Shown: positions 7,371 through 15,110 of the stretch, piece by piece
Layout of the letters: the number at the start of each line of letters is the position of its first letter
How positions within the stretch are numbered: the stretch's first letter is position 1
Assembly: GCA_937944065.1 (NCBI GenBank)
Contig: CALDZS010000102.1
Location: 1 to 39,587 of the forward strand
Origin: an uncultured Amylibacter sp.
GTDB lineage: Bacteria > Pseudomonadota > Alphaproteobacteria > Rhodobacterales > Rhodobacteraceae
Length of the DNA: 39,587 nt
Direction: 5' to 3'
The notes under the pieces: model-generated
The model's input: the letters and a program-made list of their open reading frames with translations, nothing else
Told to the model about the DNA's origin: nothing
The model's database searches: none
Program-made: the position numbers and the translations under genes

Positions 7371-8159
7371 ATGAACTATCGTGCAGCAATGATAACAGGT
7401 GCATCCCAACGATTAGGGCGCGCAATGGCACTGTCACTGGCAGCGCGCGGAACGGCTGTCGCCGTGCATTATTCATCTAGCAAAGACGCCGCCTTGCAAA
7501 CGGTGAAGGATATCCAATCCGCCGGAGGCGCCGCTGCCGCTGTGCATGCAGATCTGCTGGACGAAACACAGACAGCAGGGTTGGTTGATCAGGCCCGCGA
7601 CGCTTTGAACAACGATCTGGATGTCTTGATCAACAATGCATCTATTTTTGAATATGACACGATCGAGACCGCTAGCCTCGACAGTTGGAGCCGCCACATG
7701 GGTTCCAATCTAAGAGCACCGTTTGTCCTGATGCAGAAGTTCGCACAGCAGGTTAGAACCACCAGCGTGGACCCTAAGAAGGAACAAACAGCACAGGCCT
7801 GCGTGATCAACATGATTGATCAGCGAGTTCGCAAGTTAACACCAGAATTTATGACATACACTCTGGCGAAATCTGCCCTTTGGACCTTAACGCAAACAGG
7901 TGCACAGGCATTAGCGCCGAATATTCGGGTCAATGCAATTGGGCCTGGCCCTACGATGATCGGCGCGCGGCAATCTCAAGATCATTTTGAACGTCAACGC
8001 TTGTCAACGATTTTGCAGCGTGGCGCAGACTCAGACGGCATCGTTGATGCATTGCAATATCTATTGGACGCACAATCCGTGACAGGACAGTTGATCTGTG
8101 TCGATGGCGGCCAGCATCTGGGCTGGAAAACCCCCGATATACTTGGCGTCGATCCGTAA
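7371..8159 (+). CDS. SDR oxidoreductase, pteridine reductase/FolM-like
   Basis: 262-residue short-chain dehydrogenase. The cofactor motif TGASQRLG (9-16) has the TG-x3-R-x-G form of pteridine reductases (PTR1, FolM) rather than the common TG-x3-G-x-G. The usual catalytic serine is replaced by an aspartate in INMID (Asp150), with Tyr163 and Lys167 in YTLAK, which is the PTR1 catalytic arrangement. It therefore most likely reduces dihydropterin or dihydrofolate-type substrates with NADPH. It starts 10 bases after the antiporter gene. Confidence in SDR is very high and in the pteridine subgroup good. Confidence 0.82.
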   Translation: MNYRAAMITGASQRLGRAMALSLAARGTAVAVHYSSSKDAALQTVKDIQSAGGAAAAVHADLLDETQTAGLVDQARDALNNDLDVLINNASIFEYDTIETASLDSWSRHMGSNLRAPFVLMQKFAQQVRTTSVDPKKEQTAQACVINMIDQRVRKLTPEFMTYTLAKSALWTLTQTGAQALAPNIRVNAIGPGPTMIGARQSQDHFERQRLSTILQRGADSDGIVDALQYLLDAQSVTGQLICVDGGQHLGWKTPDILGVDP

Positions 8160-8477
8160 AAGTCTCATTTTTTCATGACTCAAATATTCGATCTCGATTC
8201 GATTTGTCCACTTTTGCTTGTCAAATTCACGAACTGTAAATTTTCTGTAACGTTTTCAGCTATTTGCCCGAGGTTGAAAGAAATTACATAATGAAAACAA
8301 TGCTTTATGATAGTGCTCAAATATTAGGCATTTTACAGAAATAGGCCAAAACAAACGAAACTTTCCGCATTTTTAAAAGTTATCCTCAGACTTATCCACA
8401 GGTTTAGTGGAGCGAATATTTCTTGTCATGCGCTGGTTTTCAGTGCAGGCGGTTAAAGAATCGGGCAGTAAGGACAT
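8160..8477. other. AT-rich 318-bp intergenic region upstream of uvrC with DnaA-box-like sites
   Basis: No convincing gene lies here. The stretch is clearly more AT-rich than its surroundings. Near its right end are TTATCCTCA (8380-8388, one mismatch) and TTATCCACA (8392-8400, perfect DnaA box) in the same orientation, 12 bases apart. A weaker TTGTCCACT is at 8204-8212. GANTC sites, the CcrM methylation target, lie at 8196-8200 and 8458-8462. It must hold the uvrC promoter; I could not pick a clear -35/-10 pair. Confidence 0.6.
8380..8400 (+). promoter_or_regulatory. Tandem DnaA-box-like pair
   Basis: TTATCCTCA and TTATCCACA in direct orientation; the second matches the bacterial DnaA consensus exactly. 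They lie about 80-100 bases upstream of the uvrC start, where bound DnaA could regulate transcription. Confidence 0.45.
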
Positions 8478-10385
8478 ATGCAGTCAGACAGCGAAAATAA
8501 CATCTTGGCCGAGGAAGAAGGCAAATTCGATCCCGCCAAAAGCGCGCCGTCAGGTCATGCGGTTATCAAGTCCTATTTGAAAACGCTGGACGGCTCGCCC
8601 GGCGTTTATCGGATGTTGGATAAAGAGGGTGCGGTTTTGTACGTTGGCAAGGCACGTAATCTGAAAAACCGAGTGACCAATTACGCCAACCAAACTGGGC
8701 ATTCCGCGCGAATAGGCCGGATGATTAGTGCTACATTTTCAATGATGTTTCTAACCACGCAGACGGAGACAGAGGCATTGCTGCTTGAGCAAAATTTGAT
8801 CAAGCAGCTAAAGCCGAAATATAATGTCCTGTTGCGCGACGACAAAAGTTTTCCAAACATAGCGATAAGCAGTTCTCACGAGTTTCCGCAGATCACAAAA
8901 CATCGCGGCAAACGTCATAAAGGGTCTGATTATTTCGGACCCTTCGCCTCGGCTGGATCGGTTAATCGCACGTTAAACCAATTGCAGCGCATTTTTCTTT
9001 TGCGCAATTGTACTGACAGCGATTTTTCGACGCGAACGCGGCCCTGCTTACAGTATCAAATCGCACGCTGTTCTGCGCCATGTGTTGGCAAGATCAGCGC
9101 CGATGAATATGGGCGTACCGTGTCAGATGCGCGTCGGTTCCTATCTGGCAAATCAACTGAAATCCAAGAAGCGTTGGCCAAAGACATGGCTGCAGCGAGT
9201 GCGGATATGGAATTCGAGCGCGCCGCAGCACTGCGCGATAGGATTCGCGCGTTGACCAATGTGCAGGGCACACAAGGCATCAATCCACAAACGGTGTCAG
9301 AGGCGGATGTTATTGCGTTGCACCAAGAAGGCGGGCAAGCGTGCATTCAAGTCTTTTTCATTCGTGCGCATCAGAATTGGGGTAACCGTTCCTATTTCCC
9401 TCGAACAGCTGGAGCCGAAGGTGATGAAATCCTCGAAAACTTTATTGCTCAATTCTATGACAATAAGACACCGCCAAAACTGTTGATACTGTCTAACGAA
9501 GTTGCAAACGCAGATTTGCTGCAAGATGCGCTGACACAGAAACGTGGCAGCAAGGTTGAACTAGCAATCCCACAGCGTGGCGAACGCGCAGAGCTGGTTT
9601 TGAATGCTGCCCGAAATGCGCGCGAAAGCCTTGGGCGAAAAATGTCGGAAAGTGCGGCACAGGAAAAACTATTGTTTGGGCTGGCGGAAGCTTTCGGAAT
9701 AGAAACCCCGATCAAGCGTGTCGAGGTTTATGATAACTCGCACATCCAAGGCGCGTTCGCGGTCGGTGCGATGATCGTTGCGGGACCCGAGGGTTTCTTG
9801 AAATCCAGCTATCGCAAGTTCAACATCAAGTCCGAAGAAACCACGCCGGGTGACGATTTTGGAATGATGAAGGAAGTACTGCTTCGCCGTCTGAAAAGAT
9901 TGCTTAAAGAAGATCCAGACCGCAAAACGGATTTGTGGCCAGATCTGCTGCTGATCGATGGCGGCGCAGGGCAAGTATCCGCCGTGGCAGAGATAATGGC
10001 TGATCTGGGCATCGACGATATTCCCTTTATCGGCATAGCCAAAGGCGAGGATCGCGACAAAGGAAAAGAAGAATTTTACCGTCACAGAAAACCGCCCTTC
10101 GCCTTGCGTCGGAATGATCCAGTTTTGTATTTTATTCAACGTCTGCGCGACGAGGCGCATCGGTTTGCCATCGGGGCCCATCGCCAAAAACGCAGCAAGG
10201 CGATTGGTGTTACAACCTTGGACGATATTCAAGGTGTCGGAGCAATGCGTAAGAAAGCGTTGCTAACCCATTTTGGGTCAGCAAAGGCAGTGGCACGCGC
10301 GGCGCTGAAAGATTTAAAAGCGGTTGAAGGCGTGTCAGATCAACTCGCTGTGACCATCTATGACTTCTTCCATGACAAGGGGTGA
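8478..10385 (+). CDS. uvrC: Excinuclease ABC subunit C (UvrC)
   Basis: 635-residue nucleotide-excision-repair endonuclease that cuts both sides of a lesion loaded by UvrA/UvrB. The GIY-YIG domain (about 37-115) has PGVYRM and LYVGKARNLKNRV. A UVR motif follows near 230-250 (ADMEFERAAALRDRIRAL). The RNase H-like 5'-incision domain shows VYDNSHIQG and LLIDGGAGQ, and tandem helix-hairpin-helix motifs end the protein (DIQGVGAMRKKALL, LKAVEGVS). The first 30 or so residues are an extension common in alphaproteobacteria. ATG 8478 follows AAGGAC. The stop overlaps the start of a 24-codon micro-ORF leading to pgsA. Confidence 0.98.
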   Translation: MQSDSENNILAEEEGKFDPAKSAPSGHAVIKSYLKTLDGSPGVYRMLDKEGAVLYVGKARNLKNRVTNYANQTGHSARIGRMISATFSMMFLTTQTETEALLLEQNLIKQLKPKYNVLLRDDKSFPNIAISSSHEFPQITKHRGKRHKGSDYFGPFASAGSVNRTLNQLQRIFLLRNCTDSDFSTRTRPCLQYQIARCSAPCVGKISADEYGRTVSDARRFLSGKSTEIQEALAKDMAAASADMEFERAAALRDRIRALTNVQGTQGINPQTVSEADVIALHQEGGQACIQVFFIRAHQNWGNRSYFPRTAGAEGDEILENFIAQFYDNKTPPKLLILSNEVANADLLQDALTQKRGSKVELAIPQRGERAELVLNAARNARESLGRKMSESAAQEKLLFGLAEAFGIETPIKRVEVYDNSHIQGAFAVGAMIVAGPEGFLKSSYRKFNIKSEETTPGDDFGMMKEVLLRRLKRLLKEDPDRKTDLWPDLLLIDGGAGQVSAVAEIMADLGIDDIPFIGIAKGEDRDKGKEEFYRHRKPPFALRRNDPVLYFIQRLRDEAHRFAIGAHRQKRSKAIGVTTLDDIQGVGAMRKKALLTHFGSAKAVARAALKDLKAVEGVSDQLAVTIYDFFHDKG

Positions 10386-10459
10386 TGGATTGGCTATTAA
10401 CTGCATCAATAAGCAAACTGTTCAGCTTTACGTATTTGTCATGCGAGGAAATTAAGTGA
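10385..10459 (+). CDS. Possible 24-residue coupling peptide between uvrC and pgsA
   Basis: An ATG overlaps the uvrC stop (TGATG) and opens 24 codons (MDWLLTASISKL...). The TGA stop overlaps the GTG start of pgsA (GTGA). The frame therefore bridges the 70-base gap with overlaps on both sides, which could couple pgsA translation to uvrC. It contains the pgsA ribosome-binding site near its end. A frame this short may be fortuitous, and I recognise no peptide family. Confidence 0.25.
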   Translation: MDWLLTASISKLFSFTYLSCEEIK

Positions 10460-11124
10460 CCTGGAACCTGCCAAACATTCTGACCGTTTTTCGTCTGCTT
10501 GCAGCGCCAGCTGTGCCGATTATGTTCCTATACTTTACCCGCCCGTATGCGGATTGGTTCGCTTTGGCCCTGTTTCTAGGGGCCGCGATGACAGATTTCC
10601 TTGATGGGTATTTGGCCCGCAAATGGAACCAAGAAACCAAGTTTGGTCGGATGCTCGATCCAATCGCTGACAAGGCAATGGTTGTCATTGCTCTGGCAGT
10701 GCTGGTTGCACTGTACAGTTTGAACCCGTGGATACTGATGCCAGCCACAGTGATAATTTTTCGCGAAGTGTTCATTTCAGGCATGCGAGAATTCTTGGGT
10801 GCCAGCGCATCCTTGTTGAACGTCACGAAATTGGCGAAGTGGAAAACCACTGCGCAGATGTTGGCAATCGCTGTGCTGTTCGCAAAAGGCGTTTTTGAGC
10901 ATTACTATATTGGCATGTCGATTGGTATGGACGGTGACCTAATAGACCAAATTCTTGCGGGGCAAGTGGAAGACACGGTTGGTTTGCGTTCGATGTCGAT
11001 GTGGAACGATATCAGCTATACGGTAGGTGGATGGTTGTTGGCCTTTGCCGCCGTTCTCACCCTAATCACTGGTGTCGATTATTTGATGAAAGCGATGCCG
11101 TTCTTGCGTGATGACAAGCCATGA
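10456..11124 (+). CDS. pgsA: CDP-diacylglycerol-glycerol-3-phosphate 3-phosphatidyltransferase
   Basis: Inner-membrane enzyme that makes phosphatidylglycerol phosphate from CDP-diacylglycerol and glycerol 3-phosphate. It has 222 residues and several membrane helices. The CDP-alcohol phosphatidyltransferase motif is complete: Asp47, Asp50-Gly51-x2-Ala54-Arg55, Gly64, Asp68 and Asp72. A loop of about 30 residues near 150-180 interrupts the later helices. The start is GTG 10456, supported by CGAGGAA upstream and by lack of a better ATG. Its end overlaps moaD by ATGA, so uvrC-pgsA-moaD-moaE form one transcription unit, an arrangement I associate with Rhodobacteraceae. Confidence 0.95.
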   Translation: MTWNLPNILTVFRLLAAPAVPIMFLYFTRPYADWFALALFLGAAMTDFLDGYLARKWNQETKFGRMLDPIADKAMVVIALAVLVALYSLNPWILMPATVIIFREVFISGMREFLGASASLLNVTKLAKWKTTAQMLAIAVLFAKGVFEHYYIGMSIGMDGDLIDQILAGQVEDTVGLRSMSMWNDISYTVGGWLLAFAAVLTLITGVDYLMKAMPFLRDDKP

Positions 11125-11372
11125 AAATTGATGTCCTATACTTTGCGTGGATACGAGAGCGGGTTGGAAAACAGGGTGAAACTGTTGACACCTCTGCCAC
11201 TACGGTTGGTGAATTGGTCGCAGAACTGGTCGCAAGAAACGAGGCATACGCATTAGCCTTCTCTGATTTGGCAGTTGTGAAAGCGGCGTTGGACGAGGTT
11301 TTAGTCGATTTGGATACGCCTCTAGATAACGCACGAGAAGTTGCGTTTTTCCCACCGATGACAGGCGGGTAA
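11121..11372 (+). CDS. moaD: Molybdopterin synthase small subunit (MoaD)
   Basis: 83-residue ubiquitin-fold sulfur carrier. The C-terminal Gly-Gly (FFPPMTGG) is thiocarboxylated and inserted into the MoaE active site to donate sulfur to precursor Z. Length and the N-terminal VLYFAWIRERVG strand are typical. It starts inside the pgsA stop (ATGA) and is followed after 3 bases by moaE, consistent with stoichiometric production of the two synthase subunits. Confidence 0.95.
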   Translation: MKIDVLYFAWIRERVGKQGETVDTSATTVGELVAELVARNEAYALAFSDLAVVKAALDEVLVDLDTPLDNAREVAFFPPMTGG

Positions 11373-11375
11373 AAC

Positions 11376-11828
11376 ATGGGTGTTTCTGTGCAGACTCATG
11401 ATTTTGATCTGGGTACGGAAGTGGCCAGTTTACGCGCGGATGACGCAGGCGCAATTGTCAGCTTTACTGGCATGGTGCGCAATTCGCCGGATGGAACGTT
11501 GGTCGCCCTGGAATTGGAATGCTATCCATCAATGGCAACATCCGCGCTGACCGATTTAGAAAATACTGCTGTTGAACGTTGGTCATTGACTGGCTGCGTG
11601 ATAATTCATCGGTTTGGTAGACTTCGCTTGGGTGATCAAATTATGATGGTCGCAACCGCAGCACCTCATCGCGGTGATGCGTTCGCCGCGGCAGAATTTT
11701 TGATGGACTATCTAAAGTGCGATGCGCCTTTTTGGAAAAAAGAACATACAAAGTCGGGATCCAACTGGGTCGAGAATAAATCTGGTGACGCAGAACGCCA
11801 ACAACGTTGGACGGCGCAGAAAGACTAA
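11376..11828 (+). CDS. moaE: Molybdopterin synthase catalytic subunit (MoaE)
   Basis: 150 residues, normal for MoaE. Recognisable elements are GAIVSFTGMVRN near the N-terminus, LELECYPSMA, IIHRFGRLRLGDQIMMV, and the catalytic region PFWKKEHTKSGSNWVEN, whose lysines act in the MoaD-thiocarboxylate transfer. Together with MoaD it converts precursor Z to molybdopterin. Its TAA stop shares the tetranucleotide CTAA (11825-11828) with the TAG stop of the convergent gene, leaving no separate terminator between them. Confidence 0.95.
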   Translation: MGVSVQTHDFDLGTEVASLRADDAGAIVSFTGMVRNSPDGTLVALELECYPSMATSALTDLENTAVERWSLTGCVIIHRFGRLRLGDQIMMVATAAPHRGDAFAAAEFLMDYLKCDAPFWKKEHTKSGSNWVENKSGDAERQQRWTAQKD

Positions 11829-12181
11829 GCTTTGGCGCGGCTTGTCTTGGCTTTTAATTTTTTGGTCACTTTTTCCAACTCGTTACGCAGGTCTTCAGCC
11901 TCGCGTCTTGCTTCACCCAGCCCCTCCATCGCGGCCTGCAACTCTGCATCTGATTGCGAGAGTTTGTTCTTCAATTCCCATTCCATATCGCTCAGCTCTT
12001 TAGATGACTGATCTTTTTGCAGCTCTGCTTCGTGCAAACGGTTGGCTAAATCATCAACCTCGCCCATATTGGTAGAGTTTACACGGCGCATTGATCCATA
12101 GGCCCAACGCAAGACCCAACCCGTCAGGAACGCCGAAAACAGCACCAAAGCGATGATGACCACCAATTCATTTCGATCCAT
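11825..12181 (-). CDS. Membrane-anchored coiled-coil protein of unknown function
   Basis: 118 residues: an N-terminal membrane helix (ELVVIIALVLFSAFLTGWVLRW), then from about residue 40 a long charged heptad-like coiled coil rich in Glu, Leu and Lys, ending in a basic tail (KKLKAKTSRAKA). It follows the OmpA/BON gene after 3 bases on the same strand and is surely cotranscribed. I know no named family. The layout suggests a bitopic inner-membrane protein with a rod-like domain, perhaps a partner of the OmpA protein or an envelope spacer, but that is inference. Confidence 0.75.
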   Translation of the reverse strand: MDRNELVVIIALVLFSAFLTGWVLRWAYGSMRRVNSTNMGEVDDLANRLHEAELQKDQSSKELSDMEWELKNKLSQSDAELQAAMEGLGEARREAEDLRNELEKVTKKLKAKTSRAKA

Positions 12182-12184
12182 ATT

Positions 12185-14035
12185 CTATTGTCCTTCTTCG
12201 CTGCTATCAGCGCTTGTTTCTGTCATGAGGCTGAACGCGATGCGTCGGTTCGCAGCGCGGCCTTCTTCGGTGTTATTGTCGGCGATGGGTTGGCTTAGGC
12301 CATAACCTTTGGCCGAGATACCGGATGTTAAAATCCTCTGAGATATTAGCGCGCTCAACACAGATTCAGCGCGCCGCTGCGAGATGTCTTGATTTAACTC
12401 TTCGCTGCCTTGATTGTCAGTATGCCCTTCGATTTCAAACTTTGCGTCGGGGCATTTACGTAGAATATCCGCGATTTTTGTTATTGTGCTAAGACTGCTT
12501 TCATCGATGCGCGCTGATGAGGGTGCGAATTCGATCTTGTCCCTGACAAGAAGCGCTGAAATACCGCGCGCGCATTCTTGTGGTGTTGGAACCTCGTCAA
12601 TTTCAAACAGGTTTTCGTCAAATTCTACATCGATGCTGTAATTCCCTTTGCCACCCAGCCGCGTGGCCAGCGCTCGGGTTACTTCGGCGGGAATCGTTGG
12701 CTTGGCACCTGTGCCCTTAATTTCCACAATATCTTCGCGAACAACGGCACTGCCGTGATGCATTTTAGATAGCGCCTCTAGACCAGCCAATATGCGCAGG
12801 GGCCAACCGCCTGGCAGATTATCGTCCACGCGGGTTTGCAAAAATACTTTTTCGTTCCCGAATAGGGATCGCGCGTATGTGTCAGTTGCCTCTTTGGTTG
12901 ACTGTGATGGGACGCGTCCGCGTAGCTGCACGATGCCTTCGGGGCTTTTTGTTGCGATAAATTCTGGTGCTGCCAGCCCGCCTTCGGTCCCGTCCGAAAT
13001 GATCTTTGGTGGAAGCACGGCGTGTAGTGAGAAAAGGTCTGGCAACGCGTTCTCCAGCTTGCCAACAACCGTGTCAAAGGTTGCTTGGCTGACCAGATCA
13101 GTTGCCACTAAGGATACGTCGGAATCTGTAAAAGTTAGCGATCCACCGCCCAGTTCAGTCAACGCGCTGATGCCTTGCTTAATTGCCTTTGCCCATTCTG
13201 TTGTGGGAACGCCCAAGCCAATCGCGCAATTCGGCGCACCCTCTAGACCGGCCTCTTTTGCGGCTAACAAGATTTTACGCTTGGTCAATTCGGTGTCAGC
13301 AGAGCAGGCTATCAATGCCGTACGCCCGGCATCAATACTCATCCGAAATGAAAACGGTGAAATCACTGGGCGAGGGGATGATATTTGCATGATCAACTGC
13401 ACGCCATCAGGTTTGCTTGATCTAAGAAACCGTTCGGAGCTTTTCTTCTCTCCCAGCGATTCTGTGACAGCGGTGATAATGACCTTGCCCTCTGTCACAC
13501 TGATCTTCGACCTTGGCATTTTATCCAAGCTTTCTAACCCAAATTGCAAAGAGGTGCGCCATAGATCACTGACTGGGTGATCAGCGGTTTCCAGCATGTC
13601 CGCGACTTGTGTGCTTTCCGACAACTGATTTGCAAACTTCAAAATTTGCGCGCGACCTGTGGATTGCGGGATCAAACCGATCAAAGAAATCCGATCATCG
13701 TTACGCAACATTTCCAAGCTAAACTCGGGTGGTTCAAAAGTTTTAGTTTTGGCAATTATGATTTTATCTACGACTCGGTTGATTTGAACAGTCGCACCCA
13801 GCGTCTCTAGCGCTTCGAAACGGCTGCCCTCGTCGGGCGCCAATCCAGACAGGTAAACATTGATACCATCGGCACGAACAGTCGACCATTCATGCCCTGC
13901 GTCAACCAAGGCGTCGGTCACCAAATTTTCTGTGTAGGTTTCTAGTGTTTCGACAGCTTTTGTCGCTAAAAAATAGCTACCTACCCCAGCAAGGGTAAAG
14001 CATATAAGACCGAACAAAATTGCGAGACGGTACAT
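12185..14035 (-). CDS. OmpA family protein with BON-like repeats
   Basis: 616 residues with an N-terminal hydrophobic anchor or uncleaved signal (LAILFGLICFTLAGVGSYFL). The long middle contains BON-like segments: GINVYLSGLAPDEGSRFEAL near 58 and RISLIGLIPQSTGRAQIL near 115. The C-terminal OmpA peptidoglycan-binding domain (about 500-605) has the signature FEIEGHTDNQGS, the Asp and Arg contacts in LNQDISQRRAESVLSAL, and RAANRRIAF. It is not a classical eight-strand beta-barrel OmpA; it more likely bridges inner membrane and peptidoglycan. It heads a two-gene operon with the coiled-coil protein. Similar OmpA/BON proteins occur in other Rhodobacterales. Confidence 0.88.
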   Translation of the reverse strand: MYRLAILFGLICFTLAGVGSYFLATKAVETLETYTENLVTDALVDAGHEWSTVRADGINVYLSGLAPDEGSRFEALETLGATVQINRVVDKIIIAKTKTFEPPEFSLEMLRNDDRISLIGLIPQSTGRAQILKFANQLSESTQVADMLETADHPVSDLWRTSLQFGLESLDKMPRSKISVTEGKVIITAVTESLGEKKSSERFLRSSKPDGVQLIMQISSPRPVISPFSFRMSIDAGRTALIACSADTELTKRKILLAAKEAGLEGAPNCAIGLGVPTTEWAKAIKQGISALTELGGGSLTFTDSDVSLVATDLVSQATFDTVVGKLENALPDLFSLHAVLPPKIISDGTEGGLAAPEFIATKSPEGIVQLRGRVPSQSTKEATDTYARSLFGNEKVFLQTRVDDNLPGGWPLRILAGLEALSKMHHGSAVVREDIVEIKGTGAKPTIPAEVTRALATRLGGKGNYSIDVEFDENLFEIDEVPTPQECARGISALLVRDKIEFAPSSARIDESSLSTITKIADILRKCPDAKFEIEGHTDNQGSEELNQDISQRRAESVLSALISQRILTSGISAKGYGLSQPIADNNTEEGRAANRRIAFSLMTETSADSSEEGQ

Positions 14036-14090
14036 AAGAATGAGCCTTGTTTGCGTGCGTTACCATCATTAGGTCAGGCGCGAAGTTTAA

Positions 14091-15101
14091 TCAACCCAAG
14101 CCAAGGGCATGGTCGGCAAGAATCGCCGCCCCTAATCCTAGCACGATTATTAGACCCGCATCACGGTTCGAGCGGAATAGTTTCAAGCACATTTCTGGGT
14201 TCTCTTCATCAAGCATGCGCAATTGCCAGGTCAAATGCCAACCAAATGCCCAAAGGCTCGCGACCGCGATCAGCGTTGATATGACGTGGATATCGGGCTG
14301 AAACGCGGCTACCACAGTGCATGCAAACGCGGACAAAGCCAGCATCATAAACCAGTACAGCCAGTTGCGAACTTTGTCAGCGAATAATCTAGCGGTGGAT
14401 TTCACCCCGATCAACGCATCGTCTTCTTTGTCTTGAAGTGCATAAACCGTATCATAGAACAGTGTCCACATGATACCTGCGGCATACAGAAAAACCGGCG
14501 CCCAAGACAGGCTGCCAGTGTGTGCAGCCCATCCCATCAATGCGCCCCAATTGAACGCCAACCCCAAAAAAATCTGCGGCCACCACGTGAAGCGTTTGGC
14601 GAACGGATAGATTGCCACCAAGATAAGTGATGCAGCCCCTAGCAGGATTGAAAACGTGTTGAAGGTTAATAAAATGATGGCACCGAATGCGATTTGCAAT
14701 CCCATCCAAGTCAAGGCTTGTTTCACTGTAACTTGCCCAGACGGCAAGGGGCGCGACTTTGTTCGTTCGACCTGACCGTCAATATGGCGATCCGTGATGT
14801 CGTTCCAAGTACATCCCGCCCCGCGCATCACGAACGCGCCAATCGGAAAGGCAATAAACAGCCACACATCATATTGGCTGGGCGCATTGCCACTTGCCCA
14901 GATGGCCAAAAGCAGGCTCCACCAGCACGGGATCAACAACAGCCACGTCCCAGCAGGGCGATCTGCACGTGATAGACGCAGATAAGGGCGTGACCACAAG
15001 GGACAAAAACGATCAACCCAATTCGCCTCTGTTGCATCACTTACACGGATATCTGCATTTTTTGCAGGCTTGGCTTGTGTCTTGTCCGTTGGATTGGTCA
15101 T
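14091..15101 (-). CDS. ubiA: 4-hydroxybenzoate polyprenyltransferase
   Basis: 336-residue inner-membrane prenyltransferase that attaches the polyprenyl tail to 4-hydroxybenzoate in ubiquinone synthesis. The first Asp-rich motif lies in GCTWNDITDRHIDGQVERTKSR (core NDITDRHID) and the second in YALQDKEDD. About eight membrane helices follow RADRPAGTWLLLIPCWWSL. A hydrophilic extension of about 50 residues precedes the core, as is common in this group. I chose ATG 15101 over 15167 because the upstream part overlaps the divergent rsmE gene; only 9 bases then separate the two start codons. Its ubiquinone partner COQ9 is encoded at 33245. Confidence 0.93.
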   Translation of the reverse strand: MTNPTDKTQAKPAKNADIRVSDATEANWVDRFCPLWSRPYLRLSRADRPAGTWLLLIPCWWSLLLAIWASGNAPSQYDVWLFIAFPIGAFVMRGAGCTWNDITDRHIDGQVERTKSRPLPSGQVTVKQALTWMGLQIAFGAIILLTFNTFSILLGAASLILVAIYPFAKRFTWWPQIFLGLAFNWGALMGWAAHTGSLSWAPVFLYAAGIMWTLFYDTVYALQDKEDDALIGVKSTARLFADKVRNWLYWFMMLALSAFACTVVAAFQPDIHVISTLIAVASLWAFGWHLTWQLRMLDEENPEMCLKLFRSNRDAGLIIVLGLGAAILADHALGLG

Positions 15102-15110
15102 AAAGGCCCT

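Noticed and set aside
8160..8477. True chromosomal oriC
   Set aside because: Only one perfect DnaA box, same-strand genes on both sides and no typical origin neighbours; kept as a DnaA-site finding instead.
9669..10232. 187-codon minus-strand open frame inside uvrC
   Set aside because: Covers the conserved nuclease domain of uvrC on the other strand; no protein features.
12792..13580. 262-codon plus-strand open frame opposite the OmpA/BON gene
   Set aside because: It lies wholly antisense to a gene with clear domains, has no family resemblance and has no ribosome-binding site.
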